The notes below the pieces were generated by a model, which saw nothing but the letters and a program-made list of their open reading frames with translations, was not told the DNA's origin and did not search any database. From Prorocentrum cordatum (Eukaryota > Sar > Dinophyceae > Prorocentrales > Prorocentraceae), in assembly GCA_963575745.1 (NCBI GenBank), contig CAUYUJ010021041.1, positions 5,001-69,000 on the forward strand: 64,000 nucleotides of DNA, read 5' to 3'. Position numbers and translations under genes: made by a program. Below are positions 12,420 to 21,849 of the stretch, in pieces. Positions within the stretch are counted from its first letter, which is position 1. Each line of letters starts with the position of its first letter.

Positions 12420-12696
12420 CCGTCGGTGTCCCGATGAGTGAGATCGGTAGCGAGATCGATGGTGAGGTCGATCGAGTGGGATCGACAGTGACATCGAAAG
12501 TGAGAACAATAAAGAGATCGATAGTGAGACCCCATCGCGACGCAGCATCGTCATCACGCGTCGTCGCCAACTCGAGGGCGCATCACCGGCACCGTCATCA
12601 TCACAACCATCGCAATTGCCATCAGTTGGTTCTTTCCCCCAACCCCCCTTACCACCCGAAGGGTGGTCGTGTAGGTGTGTATATGTATATAGAAAA

Positions 12697-12727
<31 letters not shown>

Positions 12728-12770
12728 CAGAGACAGAGAGAAAGAGAGAGACAGGAAAAGAGAGAAAGAG
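12420..12770. repeat. Degenerate GAGATCGATNGTGA repeat and (GACAGA)n tract
   Basis: 12430-12530 consists of irregular copies of a 10-14 bp unit (GAGATCGATAGTGA and variants with GTGACATCGAAAGTGA). 12690-12770 is a GACAGA/GAGAAA microsatellite. No gene is visible. Confidence 0.7.
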
Positions 12771-13012
12771 GTCTTCCTCCTCCTCCTCCTCCTGCTTCTC
12801 CGCTCGATCCTCTATCCTACTCGGATCCCTCGTACTTATCCTCGTCGTGGCCCTCCTGCCCCGAATATTCCTCCCCCTCATCCTCGAGCAACGTTCACGG
12901 CAAGCCCGCCCCCGATGCATGACACCACTCGGTCTTAGGCCTGGCCTGCGTGTGCTCGGCGACGGTGGGATGCGGGTGAGGATGTTGAGCAGGGACCGAC
13001 CGCCCAAGCATT

Positions 13013-13187
13013 CCTATAGGCCTACCACGACATGTTCTTGGAACCCCGGAATGTTCTAAGAACAAAGACAAGTTTCTTCGAACATAAACCCGGTGCACTA
13101 AAACAGGACAGTCTGAGCCAGAAATGTTCTAACATGTCGCGCAGACCAAAAAAAGGTTCTCTGAACATTCTTTGGTGGGCCTATAGG
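13013..13187. mobile_element. Small inverted-repeat element (MITE-like)
   Basis: The ends are CCTATAGGCCTACCA (13013-13027) and TGGTGGGCCTATAGG (13173-13187), a 14/15 inverted match that continues imperfectly into ACATGTTCT / GAACATTCT. The 175-bp interior has several GTTCT/GAACA half-palindromes and no ORF. No target duplication is obvious beyond the palindromic tip itself. Confidence 0.55.
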
Positions 13188-13530
13188 CGATCCAGGACGC
13201 TTCGCCACTGCTTGAGGATGGGGTGAGGCATCGACGGCAATGAAACGATCGTGCGACAAGCCACAGGCCCGCGCACAGTGAAGCACGGGGGCGGCAGGGA
13301 ACGCCGAGCCACAAGGCCGCCCTCCCTCCGCAGCCCAGGCCGCAGGGGTCGGGGGCCGCCCACCCTGGAAACCGCCCCCTTGCCACCTCCGGTTCCCCCC
13401 GCACACCTGGAACGCGCTGCGGGGGGGGACCCTGCCGCGCGGGCACAACCCTGAGATCCGATCACGCAGCGAAAGCTGCAATCACGCGACGTGTGGCGAC
13501 GACTGGAGCCCTAGACACCGTCGTTCTGCG

Positions 13531-14121
13531 TCATTCTTCGCGGAACATCGAGCTGCGATTGGTCCCGGGATCCGAAAAAGGGCGGAAACGCCCGGTGTGA
13601 ACAAAATTGACGTTTGACGACCTGAATTTAAGGACTGGCTCCGGGCTGGCCCGAGCCAGCGTCGCGCCGCTGGGCTCGAGGCCTGGGGGGGGCGCGGCGC
13701 AGCCGGCAGCTGCTCCCGCACAGGGCCCGCAGCCACGGCCGCCGCCTAAGACGGCGCGCGAGCTGCGCAGGGGCCGCGGCACAGCGGGAGGCGACCGAGC
13801 CCAGGAGCAGTCGCCCCGGGCAGAGAGACCTGCGCCGCAGTGGCCACGGGGGACAGGGGAGCATGGGGAGGAGCACCGCGACGACGACGACGAGAACGAG
13901 GAGGGGGGAGCGGGTGGAGGAGAATCGGGGGGCAGCTGCGCCTTTGAGGCGTCTACGCTGTTCAGGTCTTTGAGGACAGCGTCCATCTCGCTCTCGCCCT
14001 TGAACGCCTTCAGCTTGTTCTTGAAGCGGTCGACGCCCTTCATGCTCTTGTCCCTGCTCCTCGGGGGGGGGGCCCGCCGCGGACGGGGCCCGGCGGCGGA
14101 CGTGCAGGACGCAGGGAGCAC
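13531..14121 (-). CDS. Hypothetical protein (weak)
   Basis: A 196-codon minus-strand frame. The best protein-like part is near residues 20-65, with KSMKGVDRFKNKLKAFKG and SEMDAVLKDLNSVDASKAQ, which reads like an amphipathic helical domain. The rest is Pro/Ser/Ala-rich and could be compositional, and a competing frame covers much of it. No family recognised, no upstream signal seen, and the upstream side is a GGA/CCT microsatellite. May be an exon or nothing. Confidence 0.25.
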   Translation of the reverse strand: MLPASCTSAAGPRPRRAPPPRSRDKSMKGVDRFKNKLKAFKGESEMDAVLKDLNSVDASKAQLPPDSPPPAPPSSFSSSSSRCSSPCSPVPRGHCGAGLSARGDCSWARSPPAVPRPLRSSRAVLGGGRGCGPCAGAAAGCAAPPPGLEPSGATLARASPEPVLKFRSSNVNFVHTGRFRPFSDPGTNRSSMFREE

Positions 14122-14706
14122 ATCGGATCAAGCAGGGCGGGCCTCTGTCACGCGGAGGAGGAGGAGGAGGAGGAGGGGGAGGAGGAGGAAAAGGCGATGG
14201 AGGAGGAGGAGGATGAGACAGAGGAGAACGAACGAACAAACGACTCTGCAGAGGCGTGTCAGCTGATCCTGCGGCCGCTCGGGGCATTTGAAATCAACAA
14301 CAGAAGATTTCCAGGGCTGGCTCGCTTCTAGAGGGCGGTGTGATGTGAAGCTGCTCATCACGCGTGGCACTCGGTGCACTTGTGTTCCCGCCCACCCCCT
14401 ACCTCGGCTGAAAGCCCGTGCTTGAAAGGCTGGGCGCGGCCGTAGGGTCTGGGGCAGAGAGGGTGGAAAACGGCGTCGGGGACAGCCCTAATCGAGCGAA
14501 GGCTCCCCGACACACGAACAACGATTTAAATTCAAAGAAACTCGGGCTGTCCACGGCCCTCGCCGGACAGCTCAAAAAGTGAAACCGAGAATCATCTGGG
14601 AGATCTCTGAAGACCCAGGAGTCCCAGGATATTACTAAAGGGGAAGGGAGGCGTCGAAGAGGAAACGGAGGAGGACGGCACAGCAGCGGCGGCAGCAGCT
14701 CTAGGC

Positions 14707-15186
14707 CTAGACGACCTCGCGGAGGCAGGGGTAGCCGCGCAAGGCCCACAGGAGGCCGTATGGGGCAGAACTCGATTGTCTCTGAACTCTCGGAGTTCCC
14801 GTGCCCGTCGCCGTCGGGTCCGCCGTCGAAGGAGAAGGAGCCATCTGCGATCCAGTCGTGGCCGAAAGTGAGGAGAGCGTGGCACTTTGTGTCGGTCGGG
14901 TAGCAATCGTCGAAGATGGGGCCGCCATCTGCGACGAAGGCGTGGCGATCCGAAACCCAAAATCAACCTGCGTTCCAACTCTAGCTTGTCTCGATACGGC
15001 ACCCCCAGAGGAGGACGGCTCAGCGAATTCTATGGTCCCCGTACCACTGAAACAAGCGTGGGCACCGTCTGTGACGGGATTGGGGACCATCTCATCATAG
15101 CCTGCCGTCGAGACAAGCGGGCAGTTTTCCACAACACGAAGCGGCGAAGGCGGCACAACAATCTGCTGCTCGGACTCCGATTGCAT
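14707..15186 (-). CDS. Hypothetical protein (weak)
   Basis: A 159-codon minus-strand frame rich in Ser, Thr and Ala, with mixed-composition segments such as VGTQVDFGFRIATPSS. No family is recognised, the start is unsupported and the frame sits just downstream of the LINE tail at 15350. The low-complexity Ser/Thr half argues for caution. Confidence 0.2.
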   Translation of the reverse strand: MQSESEQQIVVPPSPLRVVENCPLVSTAGYDEMVPNPVTDGAHACFSGTGTIEFAEPSSSGGAVSRQARVGTQVDFGFRIATPSSQMAAPSSTIATRPTQSATLSSLSATTGSQMAPSPSTADPTATGTGTPRVQRQSSSAPYGLLWALRGYPCLREVV

Positions 15187-15349
15187 TCCAATGGTGTGCC
15201 AACTGCCACTCGCACCAGAGTTCGGGGCATTCTACTGCAATGGCCTCGTCGTCGCTTCTATTAGCCGAGCTTTTGATTCGCGGCGAGACGCAATTGCAGA
15301 ATCCGTGAAGTGTGACTGCGAGGCGGCGCCCCGCGCTGGTGTACCCCTC

Positions 15350-15980
15350 AGATCTGCGCCAGAGCCTGCACCGCGATATCCTCCATGCCCGTCGCTTTGG
15401 CCTCGATCCAGATCTTGACTTCGTCCTGAGAGCGCGTCGTCTGGAGCCTGCAGTGCCGAACCAAATCTGCCAGGTCGCCGTTGGATGACTTCTCGTGCCT
15501 GGGCTTCCCTTGGTAGTCCTTGAGCTCGGTTGCGCTCGTCTGCCCTACTTTGCCCCCCTGAGGCCACGAGCGCGCCGATGAGTGCAACCCACGCGCGTGG
15601 ATGTTTGGGGGGCGGAAAGATACGGATACGCGTTGTCCCCGGACCTCTCTTGGGGTGCGTTCTGACCAGAATTTCGAAGCGAATCCAGCGGTGACAACAA
15701 GGATTCCCCAGGAGGACCAGGAAAGGCCGAAAACGAAGGGGGACAACACGTATCCGTATCTTTTTCTCCCCCGAGATGTGGGAGCCCGAGCTCTTCTGAC
15801 TCTGGAACGAGCTCGCCGTCCTTGATTGCCTCCTGGCGGTGGCCGCGAAGCCTCTTGGCCTCCTGCCCGCAGTAGCGCGCCGCGCGCGCACCCTCGACTG
15901 CGGCGCGCCGCGGCTCGTCGGAAGCTGCCCGACCCCATTCGGCCGAGGCGATGTTCGTGCCCAAGCGCCATCCTTGTCAA
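15350..15980 (-). pseudogene. LINE protein tail, split by a MITE
   Basis: Before the insertion the frame reads AASDEPRRAAVEGARAARYC and ESEELGLPHLG. After it, a frame with VGQTSATELKDYQGKPRHEK and LADLVRHCRLQTTRSQDEVK runs to a stop near 15350. These charged helical segments resemble the tails that follow the fingers in related LINE proteins. The assignment rests on position and character, not on a motif. Confidence 0.4.
15607..15772. mobile_element. 166-bp MITE with about 35-bp terminal inverted repeats
   Basis: The left end reads GGGGGGCGGAAAGATACGGA and continues TACGCGTTGTCCCC. The right end, complemented, reads GGGGGAGAAAAAGATACGGA and continues TACGTGTTGTCCCCC. The two match over about 30 of 35 positions. 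The 95-bp centre has no ORF. The element lies inside the tail frame of the LINE at 15350-20442, so it is the younger insertion. A target duplication could not be fixed. Confidence 0.75.
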
Positions 15981-15999
15981 GATGGCAGGAGAGCCCAGA

Positions 16000-16205
16000 A
16001 TCGAATCGATAAGTCGGATCGGCACTCGAAATAAATCGGATCGGAGGAAATCGGCAGCCGAGTCGGGAAAAGTCAAATCGGAGTAAATCGGCAGGCAATT
16101 ATGCCTCCAATAAAGAATCGGATCCCAAATCGGAATCCGAAGGCGAATCGAATCGGAATCGGAATCCATCGACATCGAATCGAATCGAATCGAAGGAATC
16201 GAAAT
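16000..16205. repeat. Degenerate GAATCG/AAATCGG hexamer repeat
   Basis: Over about 200 bp units such as GAATCG, AAATCGG and GGAATC alternate irregularly, ending in CGAATCGAATCGAATCGAAG. It interrupts the LINE between its fingers and its tail. Confidence 0.75.
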
Positions 16206-16524
16206 GAGCCCTGAGATGGGCGCCATCGCCTGCACCCACGGGGGGCGGCATCATCTGCACGTCGGTGAAGCCTCCCTCGCGCGAGCCGCGGCGGGTTTCG
16301 GCGGCGGCCCGGGCGTCGTCGAGCGCCCTGGCGCGCTTGGGGCCTCGCCGCCCGGGCCCCCCCAGGAGGGGGCTGCTGGGGCTGGGCCCTCGGACCTGGA
16401 CCTCCGCGGCGACCTCGATCTCCGCTGCGAGTCCGATCGCCGCGCCCAGCGGCGAGTTCTCCTCGCCGCTGCTCCGCCCCAGTCGCGAGTGCCCTGTCCG
16501 CAAGGTTCGACGTCTATCACAAGA

Positions 16525-16986
16525 TCAGGCGGCGGCGGGGCGTGAACTTCTCGGACGCGGGCCCGAAGAGCCTGTGGACAATGAAACTCGCCTTGAGCCT
16601 GCACGGCTCCAGACAGGGTCACGAAAAGCCTCGCGAGCACTCTCTGGGCCCACGCAGATCGGGCAGTGCAAATCGTCGGGTGCTTTCAACGGGGGCGAGT
16701 GCGCACTGTAATCTGTCAGGCACCTGCGACGCTTCAACGATTGCACAACATGCCTCTTGGCAAGCACAACGGACGAGAAAGTGAGCGAGCGATAGCAGCA
16801 TTGCTTGGTCACCACGAACTGATGCATAGGGACCCTGATCTCGTGGGGCGGGCGGTGGCACTGGTGCGCTCGCAAGGCCGCCCTGGCGTAGAAGACCCGG
16901 CCACAAGGGTCCCCATCTTCACCTGGAAGCTCACAGTAGAACTCTTGATGGGGGACCTTCAAGGACTGGAGGAACTTCAGGGGCAC
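16525..16986 (-). pseudogene. LINE C-terminal zinc-finger region
   Basis: A 153-codon frame contains FYCELPGEDGDPCGRVFYAR, ALRAHQCH, then TKQCCYRSLTFSSVVLAKRH and finally LHCPIC, a series of Cys/His pairs typical of the nucleic-acid-binding C-terminus of this LINE class. The first finger of the second pair has CCYRS where CPxC is expected, a likely decay substitution. It follows the RT fragment and a linker of about 200 bp. Confidence 0.6.
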
Positions 16987-17219
16987 CTGACGCTAGGAGT
17001 TCTGAGGGTGGCTGAATGGGGTCCATTGCGAGCCTGCTCCCAATAAGCCTTGCGAAAGCCCTTGGCGTCTATGTTCCTACAGGGTGCTGCAACTACTCTA
17101 GGGTTAGTGAATATGTCCTTGATGCTATGGCCCTTGTCTAAGAAGTTATTTCCATTGGGGATGGCCTCCAGGAGATGCACATCTCTTTGCAGCTGCAGGG
17201 CGCACGGATTGGCGCCAGG

Positions 17220-18360
17220 TCAGATCCATCCAGATGGGGTGAACGTCGGGGATTCGCCGGGCGTCGTGAATTGCCCAAAGAGAGCCGCAACTACCTGCGC
17301 AGAATCATGTGGATGAAAAGCCAGACGCTGCCAGTAACCGAGTCGACGAATCAACAGCTCGGCCCTGGCATCTGCGATCCTCAACCGTTTGCGCATCAGC
17401 CGCGCCGACGGGTTTTGAACGCGATCCCCGCCAGGTCCGACATGTCGAGCGACCCCACGAAAAGCGACTTTTGCAACCCCCAAGATGACCGAGTCGAACT
17501 TCGCAAAATATCGCTTCCCTAGAAGGTAGACCTCAAGGCCCGAGTAGGCCGCGCTGTGGATCGCCCCCGAGGAAGCCACGCGCTTGAGTTTCGGGGACGT
17601 GCGTTGCTTCCAGAAACGGCCTAGCTTCGACCAAGCAGATCGCGTAGCGTCAACCCGTTGATGAGCCTCAGCTCCTGCTCCTCCCGCAACATGTCCCAGT
17701 CCTCCTAAGTACACCGCCTCTGCTTTCACCTGTCCAGGAGACTGCGCGAGCCCAGAGAGGGCGGCGCGAGTGGCCGCGCACCCCCCAGGGCCCACCAAAA
17801 AACAAGAAGGATGATATCCTTATCGACGTTCTGGCAAAAACCTCCTAGCTCCTCCAACTGATCAGACAAGATGCGAGGCGACATGGTTGCCCCCTGTGCT
17901 GCTCGAAATGGGTCGCCGCCAGGAAGGGGCAGCGTCTGCGAGACGTCATCAGCGTAGTCCCGCATGGATGTATCTATCCGCTGCTGGCGAATAAGCGAGT
18001 CAATCAGCGCCGCCGCTTCCAAAAGAACAGAGCCACCGCCACCTGCATCCGAGACGGCCTGGGCCCCCGCCCTCAAAATGCGATTCCACGCCTCCAGCGG
18101 CTCCACGAACGCGCGCGCGAACATCTCAAAGCGTTGCCGTCGCCCATGCCCGCGCCATGGGAAGGTTGAAAGAATCCTCGCTCCTCGCCCGCCTTGGTTT
18201 CCATCGCAGCCTCGCGATGGCGCTGCCGCCGGAAGATCTGGCCCTGCGCGTCAGGGATCACCTTTCCTATCACTTGCTCCAGCATCTCGTGATCGGTGGA
18301 AGGGAAGGCGTCGCGCGTGTCTTTGTTCACCTGCAAGTGCGACGCGAGCTTCCTGCGCAA
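17220..18360 (-). pseudogene. LINE reverse transcriptase palm (frameshifted)
   Basis: Three overlapping frames carry successive RT motifs. 18073-18360 has an FPSTDHEMLEQVI block matching motif A and FFQPSHGAGMGDGNAL matching the motif B loop. 17726-18124 has MRDYADDVSQTL, the catalytic YADD of motif C. 17220-17798 has TRSAWSKLGRFWKQR and SGLEVYLLGKRYFAKF, the thumb side. Each step needs a frameshift, so the enzyme is dead here. In this LINE class the YADD aspartates bind the catalytic metals. Confidence 0.7.
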
Positions 18361-18635
18361 TCGCCACGAATGTAGCTTGGCGGCGAGCTGCGCGTTCTGC
18401 CTCGGCCGGCGCGCCGCATGGCCGCGGGCGTGATCAGGGGGCCGCGGCCTTTCATGTCGAACGAATATACCTCTATGCTCTATGCCAAGCTTTGCCGAAA
18501 GGGCAATAACAATGAATCAATAGCACGGCCTCCGCCCCTCAACTGAAACGCGCGCGGCCAGCGACGCTGAAAGGGCGCGCGACAGGAGTGTCTGATCTGC
18601 CTCAGGATGCCAAAACGTGGCTCCGCAAACCTCGG

Positions 18636-19436
18636 TCAGGGGACATGCACTCGTCGTCGCGCGTCGCCGTCGCCCTCGGGAGGGCCCCCTCGAGCCTCGC
18701 GCGCGGCCGCCCTGAGTGCCAACGGCCAGGCCTCGCCAGGGGCAGAATGCGGAGGTGCGCATCGTCTCCGCGCAGCTTTCTCTAAACACTCTAAGGTATT
18801 CGTCCAATCATCGTAGGCCGCTGTGCCAGGTCGCCCACGCATGTCTTTCCACTCCCCGTCAGGATCGCCCAGTTCGCGCTGCCCACGAGCAGCTGCGCTA
18901 GGACAACCAAGGCCCAGCACTCGAGTAGCCGAAAAGCCACCCTCGGCGGCGCTGGACTCCATCGTCTCCTGCCACACTGCCAAGGTGGGGGCATAGGTCG
19001 GGATCAAGTTGAAACGTCGGCGCCGCACTCCATGATGGCGAGCGCCGATCTGAAAAAAACAAAAAGCAGTCTTCCACACAGTGCTAATGTGTCCCTGATC
19101 AGATGCTTGCTGTGCTTCGTGGAGGAGCTCTTCAACGCGTTCTCGATCCAACCTTACTTTAGCGCGCTTGATCTCTCTGTCGCAAGCTCGTAGGCGTAGG
19201 CGATCCACCTCAGTGAAGTTGACGCTCATCTGTCTCCGCTGTTCCAAGAGTCTCTCTCGCTCGGCTCGATGTCCCTCTGCGGGGCCAAGCTTGCACTGGT
19301 CCACGATTTCCGTTTTAGCCGCTTCTCGAACGTCAGAAACAAGTTGGGCCCAAGCCATGGAAAGGTCCTCGGTCTGCACGCCTCCAAAGGGGTGCGCTGC
19401 TCTCCGTGCGTGGTTCCAACTCAGCAGCAAACTCAA
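18636..19436 (-). pseudogene. LINE linker between endonuclease and RT
   Basis: The frame follows the endonuclease and is strongly helical and charged (EGHRAERERLLEQRRQM, RLRLRACDREIKRAKVRLDR, RVEELLHEAQQASDQG), ending in a Gly/Arg-rich stretch. It occupies the normal connector position between APE and RT. Confidence 0.55.
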
Positions 19437-20442
19437 GGGCTCTACGAATCTTCAGCGCCTTGCGAAGAAGGTCACGATCCCACCTTGCTTTATTCGTCTC
19501 GGGCGGAGGCGCCGTCTGCAATCTGCAACGCAACTTCCACAACATTGGGCAGTGATCCCGAAAGTGTGGCGACGGAGTACGCTGAAGGTCTCGCATCGCC
19601 CGTCGTCGGCACACGCGCGTTTGCGTGGCCTGCACTGCCTCGCACGGTCCCCGCAGGTGATCTGGATGTGAAGAGATGTGCGGCTGCGCTCCAAAGTACA
19701 TCGGCCCGGTATCATAGAAGGTGTCGACGGCAGCCGTCCCCTCCATACTCATCATGCGCCACAGGGCGGCGCTCACCCCGTTCTCGAAGCTGTGCGCGTA
19801 CTGGCCCACGTGCACATCGTCCCTCGTCGCCGTCGGGATGCCATTCGCTCCCGCTCTCTTGCCAAAGTCTGAATTGGCGTCCGCGCCCACTATCACCATG
19901 CTGCGAGCCTTAGCCCGCTGTATCGCCCGATGAAGCCAAGCCGTAAGTTTTGCGCACGTATTCGTCCAATGATCGACCTGATGTTTTTGTGAGGGAGGGT
20001 AATATACCACAATTACCCATATGTCAAAATTCTGACTCTTCAAGCGTAAGGCCCCTCCCCTTCCCGCAAGTTCCTTTGGGGACTCGTTAATATCCTGGAT
20101 GTGACTCTGTCGAAATGCGCGACGGCGCAACATAGTCGAGCAGCCCGCACTTTCGTTCGTGTATCGGCCCTTCTGCCACCCGAAATTCACCATCATGTGT
20201 CGCTCCAGCTTCTGGAAGGTCGCGGTGTCGCCTGCTCGGCGGCGCTGCTGGGCGCCAGGCAAGAGAACCACATCTGCAACTCGCAAACGAGAAGAAATAT
20301 CATGCGCTCTCCATGCATATGAAATCGAGAGTGGATTGTACAGTATCGTTTGAAGGAGAGATGCCCACATGGTGGGCGGGAGCGGGGGGCAGCAGGCGAA
20401 AGGGTCTAGCCTGCGGGACCTGCTTCCAGGGAGCCCCCCCAT
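19333..20442 (-). pseudogene. LINE AP-endonuclease (EEP) domain
   Basis: A 369-codon frame; the domain begins near WRAHDISSRLRVADVVLLPG (strand one, where the usual QExH-type motif is replaced by LLPGAQ). It then carries NFDIWVIVVYYPPSQK, the catalytic strand MVIVGADANSDFGKR (GDxN-like), and ends with SPHFRDHCPMLWKL, the terminal D-H pair. These enzymes nick target DNA to prime reverse transcription. The first 20 residues before the domain are probably not native. Confidence 0.65.
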
Positions 20443-20473
20443 GGCCCCCAGGTCTGAACAGGAAGGGGCTTAG

Positions 20474-20515
20474 ACACAGGAGGAGGAGGAGGAGGAGGAG
20501 GAGGAGGAGGAGGAA
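20474..20515. repeat. (GGA)n microsatellite
   Basis: About 14 GGA triplets, just outside the 5' end of the LINE at 15350-20442. Confidence 0.95.
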
Positions 20516-20922
20516 CAAAAAATTGGCACTCTCGCGGCGGGCAAGCAGTCCCCTCAGTAGGCGGCGTGGCAAGCGGGTATATCGCATTCGGCCGACTGGC
20601 CGCAAGACAATTCAAGACAGTCCTATCCGCACCGCCATCCCTTCTGGAGAGACGAGCGGGGAGACAACATGCCTTGGCCACCCCAGGCCAGCATGCGGTC
20701 CTGGCTTTTGCAAGGGCCGCTGCACCTGCGGTGGCCTGGCTTGGCGGGGGAGGGGCGGGGGGAGGGAAAATTGCATGTAAGCCCCGCAATTGCGAATTAG
20801 AGTAAGGGGGGCCAGGGCAGCAGAGAGGACAAGAGGGGAGGAATGGGCGGAATGGGTGGCGTCCTGACCTGAGCTTAGAGGTCAGTCCTGGGAAATGTCC
20901 TGCGGCCAAGCCCTTTCGGCAC

Positions 20923-21141
20923 TCAGCGCCGGGCTGCCAGGCCGACCGCTGCGGCAAGGGCTAGCGCCGGCGCCGTCTGGAACACCGCGCAGGGGGCCGC
21001 TACGCTCGTGGTGTCGCTCTGCATGGTGGTGTCCGTGAGGCGGCGCTCGTCGGTGAGCGTGGTGGACTCGTCCACCGCCGCCCCCGCCGCGCTGCTGCCA
21101 GCGAGCAGCAGGGCGAACGCTGCGAGCACCAAGCGGTGCAT
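20923..21141 (-). CDS. Possible small secreted or membrane-anchored protein, 72 aa
   Basis: The frame starts with an ATG and a classic signal peptide (MHRLVLAAFALLLAGSSAAG), followed by a short Thr/Ser/Asp-rich polar segment and a C-terminal hydrophobic stretch (APALALAAAVGLAARR). About 65 bp upstream (minus 21230-21205) lies a degenerate copy of the dinoflagellate spliced leader, which would fit a cDNA-derived gene. No family is recognised. Function unknown; expression unproven. Confidence 0.4.
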   Translation of the reverse strand: MHRLVLAAFALLLAGSSAAGAAVDESTTLTDERRLTDTTMQSDTTSVAAPCAVFQTAPALALAAAVGLAARR

Positions 21142-21204
21142 CGCGGCGGGGGTGGTAGCAACGACGGCCAGGGGCGTGAGAGAAAAGCCGCGGGCAAGAA
21201 TGGT

Positions 21205-21230
21205 TTGAGCTAAAATGGTTGCGACTACGG
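21205..21230 (-). other. Degenerate spliced-leader-like sequence
   Basis: Minus strand reads CCGTAG, six extra bases, then CCATTTTAGCTCAA. The canonical dinoflagellate leader has CCGTAG directly followed by CCATTTTGGCTCAA, so this copy has one substitution and a 6-bp insertion. It lies upstream of the 72-aa ORF in the same orientation. Confidence 0.4.
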
Positions 21231-21458
21231 CAGGATGTGGACAGGACAGAACATCCGCATAAAAGGGGGTTCAACGTCAAAACACCTACGCTCGCTGGTG
21301 CCTTGCGCGCTTCTGGCAAAATCCCCTGCGATTGGTTGTGCAACGGCCCTGCTTCTCACCAGGGCTGGCAGGAAGCATACCCCGTTGCTCAAGGAGTGGG
21401 TTCCGAGGTGGCCCCATAAGAGAGGCTCGCTACCTTACGATTGCGAGTCCCTGCGGGT

Positions 21459-21500
21459 CAGTGAGGAGGAGGAGGAGGAGGAGGAGGAGGAGGAGGAGGG
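21459..21500. repeat. (GGA)n microsatellite
   Basis: GGA triplets preceding the shared module at 21578. Confidence 0.95.
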
Positions 21501-21577
21501 GGCGGAGAAGGAGCAGTGATATCGAGGACGGGAAAGAAGGAGCAGCAAAAACGCGAGGGGAAGACGCGAAGCAGGAG

Positions 21578-21616
21578 CAACACTAGCCTGGCGAAGGACC
21601 CGACCATGTGCAGCTG
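21578..21616 (+). repeat. Shared leader module of satellite arrays, copy 1
   Basis: Contains ACTAGCCTGGCGAAGGACCC followed by a GACCATGTGCAGCTGCG segment. A nearly identical copy lies at 26658-26695; each precedes an array of the 90-bp satellite and follows a GGA or CCT tract. Confidence 0.75.
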
Positions 21617-21849
21617 CGAGAGCCCCGCAAGACGCGTGGGAACCAAGGATGGGGGGAGCTCGCACAAGGAATAAGGCGTGCGTGGTCAGAACGGAGCGGC
21701 GTTGCTGATGGGGTCGCAGGGGTCATCCGCAACGGGTCCCATCTGCATGTAACCCGTAACGGCTGATCTGAGCGTCTGTCGGCCTGGCCCTGGGGAGCAG
21801 CAGGGCGCGGTCTGGGGAGCAAGCAGGCGGCGGGGCCTGTGGTTGAGAG

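Larger units (their letters stand above)
15350..20442 (-). mobile_element. Decayed LINE retrotransposon (endonuclease, RT, zinc fingers, tail)
   Basis: On the minus strand the order is AP-endonuclease (20442-19333), linker (19436-18636), RT palm (18360-17220), C-terminal fingers (16986-16525) and a tail (about 15960-15350), the domain order of a complete LINE polyprotein. At least five frame changes and several microsatellite-like insertions mean it cannot make one protein. The tail is interrupted by a MITE at 15607-15772 and a GAATCG-type repeat at 16000-16205. No 5' ORF or target duplication was identified. Confidence 0.75.

Noticed and set aside
13607-14266. 219-codon Arg/Glu/Gly plus-strand frame
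   Set aside because: Compositional, ending in a GGA tract; the minus strand has the only protein-like segment.
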